Below, piece after piece: positions 1 through 10,090 of a stretch of 64,000 bases of DNA; position 1 is the first letter of the stretch; every line of letters starts with the position of its first letter. Source of the stretch: Paenibacillus sp. Soil787 (GTDB lineage Bacteria > Bacillota > Bacilli > Paenibacillales > NBRC-103111). The notes under the pieces are model-generated. The model did not search any database and was not told the origin of the DNA. It was given only the letters and a program-made list of their open reading frames with translations. The translations under genes were made by a program, and so were the position numbers. The DNA lies in NCBI RefSeq assembly GCF_001429545.1, contig NZ_LMSP01000002.1, forward strand, positions 352,567-416,566, given 5' to 3'.

Positions 1-753
1 GCGATTGGAGGGCTATCCGTTGTTACTGCAGGATATGCGATGCATACATTGGGATTACCCAGTTGGGTTGCCGTTCTATTAGCAATAATCGTTGGAGCCG
101 CAGCTGGTTTTATTAATGGGTTTGTCATTATTCGATTGAAGTTGAATTCCTTTGTAGTGACGCTCGCGACTTCATTTATTTATACGGGTCTTGTTTTTGG
201 AATATCAAAAGGATTTCCTTATACAAAAATTCCTAAGGGGTTTACTTTTATTGGCAGAGAAGGCTTCCTTGGATTACCTTATTTATTCTGGCTTATGATT
301 CTTACATTAGTTATTTTGTGGTATGTGTTTAAATACACTGTGATTGGAAGGCAAATTCTTGCGACTGGCGGGAATTTGGTAGCCGCACGCTATTCGGGAA
401 TTAACACGGATAAAATAATAATGATCGGCAATATATTGTCAGGTATTTTTGCTGCTATTGCAGGTGTGCTGTGGATCTCAAGAATGGGATCAGCAACACC
501 GGCGACGGGAAGTGATTGGATGATCATTTCATTTGCTGTCGCTGTTATTGGAGGGACTGCTCTAAATGGTGGAGCTATAAGCGCAATTGGACTATTTGCA
601 AGTTCTTTAATGATTGCACTGATTAATAACGGATTAATTATGCTAGGTGCCAATGTTTATTTTGAACAAAGTTTCCTAGGAGCTATTATCATGCTTGCAG
701 TCATAGCAGAGAGTGTACGAATGAAATATAGTTCACAGCGAAAAAGAAAGTGA
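1..753 (+). CDS. Ribose/simple-sugar ABC importer permease, 5'-truncated by window edge
   Basis: Membrane component of a pentose/simple-sugar importer of the RbsC class. The frame is open to base 1 with no stop, so the true start lies outside; about 250 residues are visible against roughly 320 for the family. The protein is almost entirely hydrophobic helices. A cytoplasmic-loop segment near bases 363-401 (TGGNLVAARYSGI) matches the loop that contacts the ATPase in this family. The C-terminus is basic (SSQRKRK). The stop is followed after 9 bases by the start of the ATPase gene, and a binding-protein gene comes next, so this is one operon of permease, ATPase and binding protein. The substrate is unknown; a ribose, xylose or inositol-type ligand is possible from family alone. 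The family call is confident and the ligand is not. Confidence 0.9.
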   Translation, partial: AIGGLSVVTAGYAMHTLGLPSWVAVLLAIIVGAAAGFINGFVIIRLKLNSFVVTLATSFIYTGLVFGISKGFPYTKIPKGFTFIGREGFLGLPYLFWLMILTLVILWYVFKYTVIGRQILATGGNLVAARYSGINTDKIIMIGNILSGIFAAIAGVLWISRMGSATPATGSDWMIISFAVAVIGGTALNGGAISAIGLFASSLMIALINNGLIMLGANVYFEQSFLGAIIMLAVIAESVRMKYSSQRKRK

Positions 754-762
754 GGTGAGACG

Positions 763-2271
763 ATGCTGGAATTAAGAGGCGTTAGTAAGATTTTCCCAGG
801 GGTTAAGGCTCTCGACAATGTGTCAATTACATTCAATCCTGGTGAAGTGCATGCACTGTTAGGGGAAAATGGGGCAGGGAAAAGTACGTTAATTAAAATT
901 ATCTGCGGCCTGTATCAGCCTGACGAAGGCGAGGTTTTATTGAATGGCAAGAAAGTGAATTTTGAAAGTTTTCGCGATGCACTAGAAAGCGAAATAAGCA
1001 TAGTTAACCAAGAAATTCAAGTTATTCCCCAATACAGTATTGCTGAAAATATTTTTATAGATAAAATCGACAAATTTGCAAGAGGCGGGATCGTAAATTG
1101 GAAGCAGGTTAATACCGAAGCAGCCCGATATTTGCAGATGGTTGGGTTGGATATGGATCCTACAACAATTATTGCTGGTTTGAGTGCAGCCCAAAAACAA
1201 CTCATTCAAATCGCTAAGGCGATATCTTCAAATGCTAAGGTTTTACTGTTGGATGAACCAACATCCTCTTTAACGAAACATGAAGCCGTAAATCTATTTA
1301 CACTGGTGACTAATCTAAGAGAACAAGGCATTGTCATTATATTCGTATCCCATAAACTTGAGGAAGTTTTAACACTGTGCGATAAAGTATCAGTTTTACG
1401 AGATGGGAAGTATGTTGGTACTAAGGATTGTGGGAAATTAACCAAACAAGATATTGTGAAAATGATGATTGGCCGAGAAACCAAAGATAACTATTTGGGA
1501 CAGCTGGATATTAACCAAGATAATAAAGTTTTAGAGGTGAAGAAATTAACGCAAGCAGGGCGATTCAACAATATTGATCTCGATTTACACGAAGGTGAGA
1601 TTTTAGGCTTCTATGGCCTTGTTGGATCTGGAAGAACAGAATTAGCTAAGATTTTGATCGGCGAAGATACGATGGACGCTGGTGAAGTGTTTATCAACGG
1701 GGAGAAAGCAACAATAAGAAGTATGGCGGACAGCCTATTTAGATACCGCATGGGGTATGTATCTGAGAACCGCAAAGAAGAAGGCCTTATTCTGCAGGAA
1801 ACAGTAAGAACAAATATTGGCATAACGATTTGGAAAAGCATTGTTCAACCTCTTATCAAAAAAATGAATTTGAAATCAGAAGAATCCAAAGCACAGGAAA
1901 TGATCAAAGCTCTTCATATTAAGGTCACCAACTCGGATGATATTGTTGGAGGATTGAGTGGCGGTAATCAGCAAAAAGTAAGTATTGCCAAGTGGCTCGC
2001 TGCAGGCTGCGATATTTTAATTATCGATGAACCATCCGTTGGTGTAGATGTTGGGGCAAAAGAGTATATTCATCAGTTGATCTGGAATTTAGCCAAAGTT
2101 CAGAAGAAAGCGATTATCGTCATTTCATCTGACTTGCCTGAATTGTGTACGCTTGCAAGAAGAATACTCGTGTTTAGAGAGTTTCAAATTGTGGGCGAGC
2201 TGAACGATATTAATGATAGGCCGTACTCGTATGACGAGTTGAGCGGCAGAATTGGTCAATACTTGGCTTAA
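763..2271 (+). CDS. Sugar ABC importer ATPase with two nucleotide-binding domains (RbsA/MglA class)
   Basis: Energises the simple-sugar importer encoded around it. At 502 residues it has the tandem-domain length usual for RbsA/MglA. The first half has Walker A GENGAGKST (residues 34-42) and Walker B LLLDEPTSS, but its signature is LSAAQKQLIQIA rather than LSGGQ. The second half has a degenerate Walker A (GLVGSGRTELA), as is normal for this class, then LSGGNQQKVSIAKWL and ILIIDEPSVGVDVGAK. An AGGTGAG ribosome site lies just before the ATG, only 9 bases after the permease stop, indicating coupled translation. Unlike the LplB/LplC-type importers elsewhere in the window, this system brings its own ATPase. 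Confidence 0.95.
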   Translation: MLELRGVSKIFPGVKALDNVSITFNPGEVHALLGENGAGKSTLIKIICGLYQPDEGEVLLNGKKVNFESFRDALESEISIVNQEIQVIPQYSIAENIFIDKIDKFARGGIVNWKQVNTEAARYLQMVGLDMDPTTIIAGLSAAQKQLIQIAKAISSNAKVLLLDEPTSSLTKHEAVNLFTLVTNLREQGIVIIFVSHKLEEVLTLCDKVSVLRDGKYVGTKDCGKLTKQDIVKMMIGRETKDNYLGQLDINQDNKVLEVKKLTQAGRFNNIDLDLHEGEILGFYGLVGSGRTELAKILIGEDTMDAGEVFINGEKATIRSMADSLFRYRMGYVSENRKEEGLILQETVRTNIGITIWKSIVQPLIKKMNLKSEESKAQEMIKALHIKVTNSDDIVGGLSGGNQQKVSIAKWLAAGCDILIIDEPSVGVDVGAKEYIHQLIWNLAKVQKKAIIVISSDLPELCTLARRILVFREFQIVGELNDINDRPYSYDELSGRIGQYLA

Positions 2272-2362
2272 CACATGTATGATGTTTATAGGGGAGCCCG
2301 CAAGTACGCTTCCAATTAACATAATTTTCAAAGGGGTTACAATACCGAAGGAGGAAAAACAA

Positions 2363-3445
2363 ATGAAAATACGAAACAAAAAGGGTCTTGTTTCACTTAT
2401 GGTATTATCACTAACAGGAACATTGGTAGCTGGTTGCGGTGCTTCTAAGACGGTAGATCAACCAGCCAATTCAACTGCGAAACCGGCTGCTACAGGGGCA
2501 GCTGCCAAAAAAACAGATTACAAACTAGGTTGGTATGCATCCGCTCCGCACCCTTATTTTGAAGAAGTGAAGAAAGGCGTTGAAGCTTTCGAGAAAGAGT
2601 ATGGCATCACCGTCGAGAAACAAATCGGTCCAGATTGGAAGCAACCTAGCGAAACCGACAATGTGCAGGCCTTAGCAGCCAAAGGTATTAAATATTTCTC
2701 CATTTATCCGTCTGACGGTAGCGCAGCAAACGGATTGTATGAAGAATTAACAAAACGCGGTGTGAAGTTTGTTAACTTCGGCGCATCTACACTACAACCA
2801 ACGACTGCCTCTTTCTTTGTTGGAACAGACGCCAAAGCGGCAGCAATGGTTGCGACAGAGAAACTGATTGCTTTAATGGGGGATAAAGGAAACATTGTTA
2901 ACGTACTTGAAGTATTGGAAGATTCCAATACCATTTTACGTAAACAAGGTGTTGAAGAAGTTGTGAAGAAACATCCAAATGTAAAAATTATCCAAGAGAT
3001 TTCTGGAATGAAGAGTACAGAAGAAGCTGTACAGAAGGTTGACAGCGCAATTGCCGCCAATATCGACAAGGTAGACGGTATTATTGCTACTGGATTTACG
3101 CCTACCGTTGCCATTGCACAGGTTATGAGTGATTATAAAAGTAAAGGCAACAAGCGTACAATTCATTCTATTGGAATTGATACGGATCCAATTGTTGTAA
3201 AAGCAATCAAAGATGGCACGATGGATGCAACCATTGCTCAGAATTCCTACGGTGCAGGTTACTTGTCTATGCTGTTGCTAAAAGAAATGGCTGACGGGTG
3301 GGTACCTAAAAAAGATGCCTACGCTGTCGACGGCGGAATTGTTGTCGTTACGAAAGAAAATGCGGACACGTTCCAAAATGATATTATGAAAGTAACCAAT
3401 GATCTTAAAGCTAGCTTAGAGACAAAGTACTTGGAGAAAAAATAA
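2363..3445 (+). CDS. Sugar-binding lipoprotein of ABC importer (RbsB-like, Peripla_BP_4 type)
   Basis: Extracellular solute receptor for the importer encoded immediately upstream. The open frame extends back to 2252, overlapping the ATPase gene, but the ATG at 2363 is chosen because AAGGAGG precedes it at the normal distance and it opens a clear lipoprotein signal (MKIRNKKG, hydrophobic stretch, then the lipobox VAGC at about residues 21-24). The mature protein is 360 residues in precursor form with an Ala/Thr/Pro-rich linker and then DYKLGWYASAPHPYFEEVKKG, the ligand-facing first strand and helix of type I periplasmic binding proteins. SIGIDTDPIVVKAIKDG near the C-terminus is the typical hinge-side segment. 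It is the last gene before a structured terminator. The sugar ligand cannot be deduced. Confidence 0.93.
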   Translation: MKIRNKKGLVSLMVLSLTGTLVAGCGASKTVDQPANSTAKPAATGAAAKKTDYKLGWYASAPHPYFEEVKKGVEAFEKEYGITVEKQIGPDWKQPSETDNVQALAAKGIKYFSIYPSDGSAANGLYEELTKRGVKFVNFGASTLQPTTASFFVGTDAKAAAMVATEKLIALMGDKGNIVNVLEVLEDSNTILRKQGVEEVVKKHPNVKIIQEISGMKSTEEAVQKVDSAIAANIDKVDGIIATGFTPTVAIAQVMSDYKSKGNKRTIHSIGIDTDPIVVKAIKDGTMDATIAQNSYGAGYLSMLLLKEMADGWVPKKDAYAVDGGIVVVTKENADTFQNDIMKVTNDLKASLETKYLEKK

Positions 3446-3462
3446 AGATAGATATTTAGAAG

Positions 3463-3531
3463 ACACCTCTTTTGTATGCTAGTGAGATGCTTGTCACAAA
3501 TCACTATACCAAACTGAAGAGGTGTTTTTTC
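3463..3531 (+). terminator. Branched rho-independent terminator after the binding-protein gene
   Basis: ACACCTCTT (3463-3471) pairs with AAGAGGTGT (3517-3525), followed by a T run. Inside the long loop a second stem, AGTGA (3481-3485) with TCACT (3501-3505), shortens the gap, so the structure is a branched hairpin. It separates the importer operon from the secreted-enzyme gene that begins 41 bases later. Confidence 0.75.
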
Positions 3532-3571
3532 TACATAAGGTGAAGATATTATTGATTGGAGGAAATATAAC

Positions 3572-6500
3572 GTGTTGAAGAAAGCAATTGCTATTTCCAT
3601 GGTAACAATTATGACGTTAAGCACACTTCCCGGCATGATGGCTAATGCATCACCCCCGCCAGCATCGGTAGATGTAAGTCAGCCGGACTTGAAAGCTGTG
3701 TATAATAAACAGGATATTGCCTCTGCAGTGCCAATAATGAAATCGACAGTGTCGAGAGATAATAACAATGTTGTCACCCTTAACTGGGATGCTGTGCCCG
3801 GTGCAGTTGGCTACAATATTTACGATGCTACATTCAAGTCACAGCAAACATCTGCACCATTCAAGAATACTTACAACGCTCCAGTTAAGCTGACAGAAAC
3901 ACCTGTCACATCTAACACCTATGTAAACGGAGCCCTTGACGGGGGCACAAACGGATTAGTGCATAGGCTTACTATCAAGGCAGTTGCAGGGGATGGTACA
4001 GAGTTTAGTACCGCAACAGAGCAGATAGGCATATTGGCATATCCTAACACACCATATGGAACACGGTTAACCTCACTACAGGGAAAAACTCTTAAACTGC
4101 CCGTGTCTGATTTCACTAACAACATGGAGTTTGTTGGACTTAATATTAGAGATGATAAATGGCAGTATTGGTGCTATTCCGCACTTGAGGATCCCAATAA
4201 CCCAGGCAAGATTCACCTGTTCTTGACACGCATACCTGCCGCAGGTGACTTCGGCGCCACTTGGAGAACAAAGAGTGAAATCGTGCATATGGTTGGCGAC
4301 AGCTATGAGGGGCCATTCACTGAGATTGGTGTTGTAAGAACTAATGGTAAAATGGCAGACCCAGCTTTTACATCTGCCCACAACTCACGCATTAAGTATA
4401 TAGACGGAAAGTATGTCCTGCTCTATATCGAGTTAAGAAATCCTATTGCTCCTGAAACAGCACCTCCTCAGAGTATCGTCATGGAAACTGTTGATCCTAG
4501 AGACCTGCCAGACGGCCACCTGCCTACAATTCCAAACGACGAGAGTTACTGGACTCCTGTAACCGGCGTTAATGGCGTGGCGGACGGAGTTGTAATAAAA
4601 AGTGATTTAGCCAAGAAAAAGGTAAACAACCCTGATATTCTTAAAACCCAAAGCGGCACCTACAATATCATGTACAAATCGGATACCCCTGGTGGAGGAG
4701 ATTTAATTTACAAGGCAACCTCAAACAACCTGACAGGACCGTATACGCCAACCATTGACAGCATCACAGGTAATCCCGCAGCTATAGCAAATCAGTACTA
4801 TTTGAATCCTTCATACAATACAGAGGACCATCAGCTATTTGAGTGGAAGCACAAATACTTCATGCTGAACTATGACCTGTATTCAAAATACACATCAAAT
4901 GAAGGAGGTACATACCCTGGTGTGCTGTGGGTTTCAAGAGATGGCGAAAAATTTGATGCCTCGGATGCCTATATTGCAGAAGGGGTGCTTTCTGACTATG
5001 TCAAAAAGCCTAGTGGCGCACTTAGCTGCTATGGAGGCGACAGCGGCGGAACAACACGCATGGAGCGACCCTATTTAATCTTTGATAAAAATGGAACCCC
5101 GATTTATTTTACAGGAACAAACGCATGGAACTATGATGGAGATGAAAACGGAGGTACTTCTAATGTTCCGGGCTTAGCAAATGATAATCTTTTCAGAATT
5201 AAGCCCCTGCCAATGCACAATATTAAAGTGAGCTCTTCTGCAAATACAAACGGAAGAGTAACTGTCACCAAAGTTGAGGGCAATGCAACCAGAACAAGCA
5301 CAGAAAAGGGCGAGCAATATGATGATGTCTACTTCACAGTGAGTCCGGATGAAAACTACATGTTAAAAAGCGGCACACTGATCGCCACCGCAATCGACTC
5401 TATCGGCACATCAATCAATGTTAAGATTGAGTCACTAGGAGGTGGCCAATATCGCCTTATTATGCCTCCTGGAGATGTGACCATCACAGCTATATTCAGA
5501 TCAGCACTACCTGCAAACATCTCTGGCGTTAATGTCACCCAGAGCGGCACTGTATTACAGGGCGGCACAGCGCAATTTGCTGCCGAGGTTATTGGCACAG
5601 GCGGCTTTGACGGGGGGGTTACTTGGGCTGTGTCTGGAAATGCCTCAACTTACACAACGATAAATTCAAGTGGACTGCTCACCCTATCACCATATGAAAC
5701 AGCATCCCAACTTACTGTCAAAGCAACATCAGTGGATGACACAACGAAGAACGGCTCTATGACCATTGATATTGTGAAAAACGTGGCGGTTATGGACAGC
5801 AACATGACAAATGCTGTTGTTACAGCAAGCTCGTATTTCGATAATAATGCCGCAAACTACGCATACCCAAGAAATGTGAACGATGGTGCTACTGCATATG
5901 CGGCTCTGACAAGCATAGCTCCGCCTGCTGGCTCGAGCTATGCTACTACTAAGCCCGCTGGCTCAGATTCCCCATCTAACACCTACTATGCAGGAACGGG
6001 AGCGGCCAATCTAATGTGGCAGCCTGCTAGTAGCCCAAGAGACACAAGCCCGTGGCTGCAATTTACATTCAACACAGCGCAGACATTTAACACAATTATT
6101 TCTTTTGAGGGTGCTGCTCACAATGGTGATGGCTATCTGAAAGCATATGACCTGCAAACCTCAACGGATGGAGCAAACTGGACAACAGTTCAGCAAATAG
6201 AATACCCAACCCCGTCTACACTTAAAAAGATAGTAACGCTTAATGTACCAATTACATCAAAGTATGTAAGGCTAGCGAACATAACATCAGCCTCAGCGAC
6301 AACTAACTTCTGGGTCCTCACAGAGATTCAGATGTTTAACATGCCGCTCGCACCTGAGCTTACCGTTCCTGCAGATATTACGGTAGAGGCAACGGGGGAG
6401 CGAACTTCAGTGAATTTGGGCAAAGCGATTTCGCCCGTCGAAGCTGTCATTACGAACGATGCGCCGATCGACTTCCCGCTAGGCAAAACTGTCGTTACGT

Positions 6501-7555
6501 GGACGGCGACGAATGCCCAAGGCATTAGCATCACCAAGACACAATCGATCAACGTAGTCGATACGAAGCCTCCCGTCATTACTGGTAGTCCTACGTCACA
6601 GCCAAACATTAATGGATGGTACAACCAAGATGTAACAGTCCATTTTGCCGTATATGACAGCGGTTCTGGAATAGCTCTCGTGACTCCCGATACTTTGGTA
6701 TCATCGGAAGGCAGTAACCAGTCCGTGACAGGGATCGCAGAGGATCGAGCAGGTAATCAGGCAAATACTGTCGTCGGAAACATTCATATCGATAAAACAA
6801 AACCAAATACGAGCAGCATCCTTTCACCTTCTGCGCCTGACGGAGCTAATGGCTGGTATGTGCATCCAGTGACTCTCGGGTTAGCTGCCACGGACAATTT
6901 GGCAGGAGTAGCACAGATAGCATATAGTTTGGACGACGGCTTGACCTGGCTGCCGTACACCGAGCCAGTAACGATTACGCAAGACGGTCGGTACACGATA
7001 AGTTACCGTTCGACGGACTATGCGGGAAATGAAGAACAGTCCAAGACTGTCAGCTTTAATCTGGATTCGACCGCACCAGTGATCACGGTTATGTCGCCGA
7101 TTGAAGGTAGCAATTATCTGAACTCCGGCGAACTGACGCCGCAGTTTATGACCGTGGACTCCGCATCCGGGATGGATGACAGCAAGACCATGATCAGCTT
7201 GAATAACAAGCCGCTTCAGCAAGGGGAGAAGCTTTCCCTTTACACGCTGCCGCTCGGCCTCAATCAGTTGAACATATCTTCGGGCGATACTGCAGGGAAC
7301 ACTCAAGTCGTAACGTTGACGTTCTTCACTTACGCAAATATAGATTCTTTGAGTACGTTGGTCACGCGCTTTGCGGACATGAATTGGATCGATAACGCAG
7401 GTATCGCAACCAGTCTGAAAAATAAACTTAGTCAAGGCAATTTAGAGGCATTTATAAATGAGTTAGAGGCCCAGAGCGGAAAGCATATAACGACGGAAGC
7501 GTCAACCTTTTTGCTGCGGGACGCAAAAGCGATTCTGCTGAGTTCAAATCCTTAA
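3572..7555 (+). CDS. Secreted multidomain enzyme with GH43-like beta-propeller, discoidin and FIMAH-like modules
   Basis: Predicted extracellular carbohydrate-active protein of 1327 residues. The GTG at 3572 is chosen for its GGAGG at 3558-3562 and the signal peptide it opens (MLKKAIAIS to MANA). By eye the order is: fibronectin III-like strands (about 63-155), a five-bladed-propeller-like region (about 177-547) with repeated strands such as KYVLLYIE and MERPYLIFDKNG recalling GH43/GH117-type folds, a bacterial repeat domain (548-645) ending MPPGDVTITAIF, a Big-type Ig domain (646-740), an F5/8 discoidin/CBM32-like domain (740-925), a HYR-like domain (927-1000), OmpL47-like Ig domains with AGNEEQSKTV (1000-1253), and a FIMAH-like helical tail. 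There is no LPXTG or SLH anchor. Base composition changes sharply near 6355. The catalytic assignment is inference; the modular layout is clearer. Confidence 0.75.
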   Translation: MLKKAIAISMVTIMTLSTLPGMMANASPPPASVDVSQPDLKAVYNKQDIASAVPIMKSTVSRDNNNVVTLNWDAVPGAVGYNIYDATFKSQQTSAPFKNTYNAPVKLTETPVTSNTYVNGALDGGTNGLVHRLTIKAVAGDGTEFSTATEQIGILAYPNTPYGTRLTSLQGKTLKLPVSDFTNNMEFVGLNIRDDKWQYWCYSALEDPNNPGKIHLFLTRIPAAGDFGATWRTKSEIVHMVGDSYEGPFTEIGVVRTNGKMADPAFTSAHNSRIKYIDGKYVLLYIELRNPIAPETAPPQSIVMETVDPRDLPDGHLPTIPNDESYWTPVTGVNGVADGVVIKSDLAKKKVNNPDILKTQSGTYNIMYKSDTPGGGDLIYKATSNNLTGPYTPTIDSITGNPAAIANQYYLNPSYNTEDHQLFEWKHKYFMLNYDLYSKYTSNEGGTYPGVLWVSRDGEKFDASDAYIAEGVLSDYVKKPSGALSCYGGDSGGTTRMERPYLIFDKNGTPIYFTGTNAWNYDGDENGGTSNVPGLANDNLFRIKPLPMHNIKVSSSANTNGRVTVTKVEGNATRTSTEKGEQYDDVYFTVSPDENYMLKSGTLIATAIDSIGTSINVKIESLGGGQYRLIMPPGDVTITAIFRSALPANISGVNVTQSGTVLQGGTAQFAAEVIGTGGFDGGVTWAVSGNASTYTTINSSGLLTLSPYETASQLTVKATSVDDTTKNGSMTIDIVKNVAVMDSNMTNAVVTASSYFDNNAANYAYPRNVNDGATAYAALTSIAPPAGSSYATTKPAGSDSPSNTYYAGTGAANLMWQPASSPRDTSPWLQFTFNTAQTFNTIISFEGAAHNGDGYLKAYDLQTSTDGANWTTVQQIEYPTPSTLKKIVTLNVPITSKYVRLANITSASATTNFWVLTEIQMFNMPLAPELTVPADITVEATGERTSVNLGKAISPVEAVITNDAPIDFPLGKTVVTWTATNAQGISITKTQSINVVDTKPPVITGSPTSQPNINGWYNQDVTVHFAVYDSGSGIALVTPDTLVSSEGSNQSVTGIAEDRAGNQANTVVGNIHIDKTKPNTSSILSPSAPDGANGWYVHPVTLGLAATDNLAGVAQIAYSLDDGLTWLPYTEPVTITQDGRYTISYRSTDYAGNEEQSKTVSFNLDSTAPVITVMSPIEGSNYLNSGELTPQFMTVDSASGMDDSKTMISLNNKPLQQGEKLSLYTLPLGLNQLNISSGDTAGNTQVVTLTFFTYANIDSLSTLVTRFADMNWIDNAGIATSLKNKLSQGNLEAFINELEAQSGKHITTEASTFLLRDAKAILLSSNP

Positions 7556-7585
7556 TAAAAGCAAGGCGGAAAGATTTCTTTTATT

Positions 7586-7613
7586 GAGCAGGAGGGATTC
7601 TCCTGCTCTTTTT
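7586..7613 (+). terminator. Rho-independent terminator between convergent genes
   Basis: Perfect 9-base stem GAGCAGGAG (7586-7594) with CTCCTGCTC (7600-7608), 5-base loop, followed by five T. It ends the propeller-enzyme gene. On the minus strand no comparable T run follows, so it mainly serves plus-strand transcription. Confidence 0.9.
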
Positions 7614-7658
7614 AATTTGCGGATGGCAAGATCATAATCGAATGGAACCACTTAAGGT

Positions 7659-9998
7659 TTATCTAATCTCTTTCTCACTGTTTACTTTCACATTTTGTAA
7701 TCTGTATTCGGTAAGCGAGACGCCAAAGTACTTTTTAAAGCTGGTATAAAAGTAGTTCGATTTTTCGATTCCACATTTTTCTAAAATATCATTGATCGGC
7801 ATTTGTGTTTGTCCCAGTAAGTCCTTGATATTCTCCATGCGAACTGTAGTAATGAACTCGGCTACTGATTTACCGGTTGCATTCTTAAACAGCTTGCCAA
7901 GGTATACGGAAGAAATGGACAACGCTTCAGCGCAGCTTGTTAACGTAAGGTTTTTATCAGAATAGTTTGCATGGATCATGTCGATGACGGTATCGACGAT
8001 CATATTCTTTTTCTTATCTTTTGTACCATCCTTTAAAAGAATAATATCATCGAATAACGTGAAAAATGTCCTTTCGATTTCTTCTAAGGTCTCAAACCCA
8101 GCCACTTTGTTGAAAAAATCGATCGAAATCGCATTGAATGTAGATTGTGAGCCTTCCACGATCCGATTCAGCGAATTGTAAATGGAGAAAAACAAGAAGA
8201 TAACAGATGTTAGGATCGTGTCATAAGATGAATGCTCCATTGATTTAATAATGTCCTTGAAGGCTTCCTTTGCAGCTTCACCGCTCCCTAACTTAAGAGA
8301 GTCAATGAGCTGTTTTTCTTTAGAGGCGGGAAATAGGAAAGAGCTGTCATCCACTTCCTTTAACATTTCAGGAGTAATAAGGCTGTAATGCCCTGATTTA
8401 ATTCTATACATGGACAGGTTAAGCGTTTTTTCATAAGCGTACTTGATTTGATCCGGCGATTCGATAACGTATCCAAGCGTTCCGGTTAACGAGATGTTCA
8501 AATACTTTTTGACGCAAAATTGGATTTTAGCTACGATATCTTGAAAGATGTCCATGGACGGATCCGATTGCTCAGAAAGCTGCTCGATGTCAACTAATAT
8601 TGTAAATTGATCGAATGTAGTTTCTATGACTTCGTTTCTGTAGTGCTCGTTTGTGATTTCCTTGGCTATATTCGCAATTCCAATTTTGTATAAGGAACGG
8701 TCTTTTTCATTATGTTGGTCAACGAAATCTTTGTAGAAGTCAATTTTTAACATGAATAAGAACAGATTGTTTTTAAAATTCAGATCAATGTGAAGTTCAT
8801 TTTCTTTGGCCGACATTTTTTCAAGAGGCAGATAAGTTTGGCCAGTGATTAAATTTTTCAAAAAATCATTTTTTAGAAGGGGAGCTGTATTTCGTTTCAT
8901 ATTTTCCAAAAGAATGGTTTTATCGATGATTCCTGCGAAAGCAGTTGAGAGGAAGCTAACCTCATCGATTTGTATCTCAGGTTTACCATCTTGGCCCAGC
9001 TTTTGTTTGATCCCCTTCGTTAGCGTGCCAATAGGATGATAAAGCTTCTTTGAAGCAAGGAAGGCAAATAATAGTCCCATTATAAGGACGATAAGACAAA
9101 AGGCAAGGGTAATGAAGCCGTTCTTTTTAACACTCGAAAAAAACGTGTCATAGGGGGTTAAGCTTATAAATTTCCATTTCAATTCATCGGAAGATACATA
9201 GGAAACCACGTATTTTTTATTGTGTAGCTCTTTAAAAAAGGTTCCTGATGGCGCTTTCGCAAGAAGAACATCGCGAATGTAATTCTGATCTGAAATATTT
9301 TGCTTGAACATATCAGGAGAGTAGTGGCTTACGATTTCGCCCTTATCATCCATGACGAAAATTTCATTTCCATCTTTCCCCATTTTATTATCCAAGGATG
9401 AAATAGTGAGTCTTAGCCAGTCCGCATCCACGTTCAATACGATGGCACTATCGAAGTCGCCTTTACTATTATTTGTATCGAACAATAGATAGGTGTATAC
9501 ATTGATATCGCTTACTTTTGAACCATTTGTTACTGGGATTTTTCTTGGGATTGGATATAAACTAGGCGATTTGGCTGCTTGAGGACTATTTAACATCGCA
9601 ACGATTTCTTTATCAAAAAAATCATGGCTGTCATAGAACGTGTTCGTAGTGAGAAAGGTATCGATTTTTTTATTGTATATATAGGTAGAGTAAATATAGC
9701 TGTTGGGGATCGTTAAATTATTCAATGTTTTCATAGCACCGCTGATATTGAGAATATCCTGTTCCTTGCTATATGCGAACGACATAATGGAATTGTTAAG
9801 CATCAAGGATTGACAGAATTTTTTCGCAATATTATCCATATATACAGAGCTGTAGCTGATATTAGATAAAATATTTCCCTTCATCTCTTTGACAGTCTCA
9901 ATAGAAGAGGTGATGTAGTTGTAGTACAGCAAGGAGGAAAGGATTATAATTAAAGTGGTGATACTTGCAACGAAAGTAATTAACAATCTTTTGTACAT
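7659..9998 (-). CDS. Membrane-anchored AraC-family regulator with extracellular Cache-like sensor (YesS type)
   Basis: Transcriptional regulator of 779 residues that probably senses a sugar outside the cell. The frame extends to 10064, but the ATG at 9998 has GAGGTGG just upstream and begins directly with the first membrane helix (MYKRLLITFVASITTLIIIL). A second helix (near FITLAFCLIVLIMGLLFAFLA) encloses about 270 extracellular residues with a Cache-like pattern (FVMDDKGEIVSHYS). The C-terminal 100 residues are a double helix-turn-helix of the AraC/XylS type (SCAEALSISSVYLGKLF, then DILEKCGIEKSNYFYTSFKK). It is divergent from the lipoprotein gene at 10217 and is the obvious candidate regulator of it. 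B. subtilis YesS-type proteins play such a role for pectin-derived sugars. A paralogue of similar length is encoded at 37139. Confidence 0.9.
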   Translation of the reverse strand: MYKRLLITFVASITTLIIILSSLLYYNYITSSIETVKEMKGNILSNISYSSVYMDNIAKKFCQSLMLNNSIMSFAYSKEQDILNISGAMKTLNNLTIPNSYIYSTYIYNKKIDTFLTTNTFYDSHDFFDKEIVAMLNSPQAAKSPSLYPIPRKIPVTNGSKVSDINVYTYLLFDTNNSKGDFDSAIVLNVDADWLRLTISSLDNKMGKDGNEIFVMDDKGEIVSHYSPDMFKQNISDQNYIRDVLLAKAPSGTFFKELHNKKYVVSYVSSDELKWKFISLTPYDTFFSSVKKNGFITLAFCLIVLIMGLLFAFLASKKLYHPIGTLTKGIKQKLGQDGKPEIQIDEVSFLSTAFAGIIDKTILLENMKRNTAPLLKNDFLKNLITGQTYLPLEKMSAKENELHIDLNFKNNLFLFMLKIDFYKDFVDQHNEKDRSLYKIGIANIAKEITNEHYRNEVIETTFDQFTILVDIEQLSEQSDPSMDIFQDIVAKIQFCVKKYLNISLTGTLGYVIESPDQIKYAYEKTLNLSMYRIKSGHYSLITPEMLKEVDDSSFLFPASKEKQLIDSLKLGSGEAAKEAFKDIIKSMEHSSYDTILTSVIFLFFSIYNSLNRIVEGSQSTFNAISIDFFNKVAGFETLEEIERTFFTLFDDIILLKDGTKDKKKNMIVDTVIDMIHANYSDKNLTLTSCAEALSISSVYLGKLFKNATGKSVAEFITTVRMENIKDLLGQTQMPINDILEKCGIEKSNYFYTSFKKYFGVSLTEYRLQNVKVNSEKEIR

Positions 9999-10090
9999 GC
10001 TGCCACCTCTATCGAAGGAAGTACGATGCAAATCAATTTTATTATATCCCCCATAGAAACTCAATTTAAAAGTATGATTTTCCCATCTTA

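Noticed and set aside
6881..7435. Open frame of 184 codons on the minus strand within the propeller-enzyme gene
   Set aside because: Lies opposite well-formed OmpL47-like modules; Arg/Cys-rich composition is typical of an antisense shadow.
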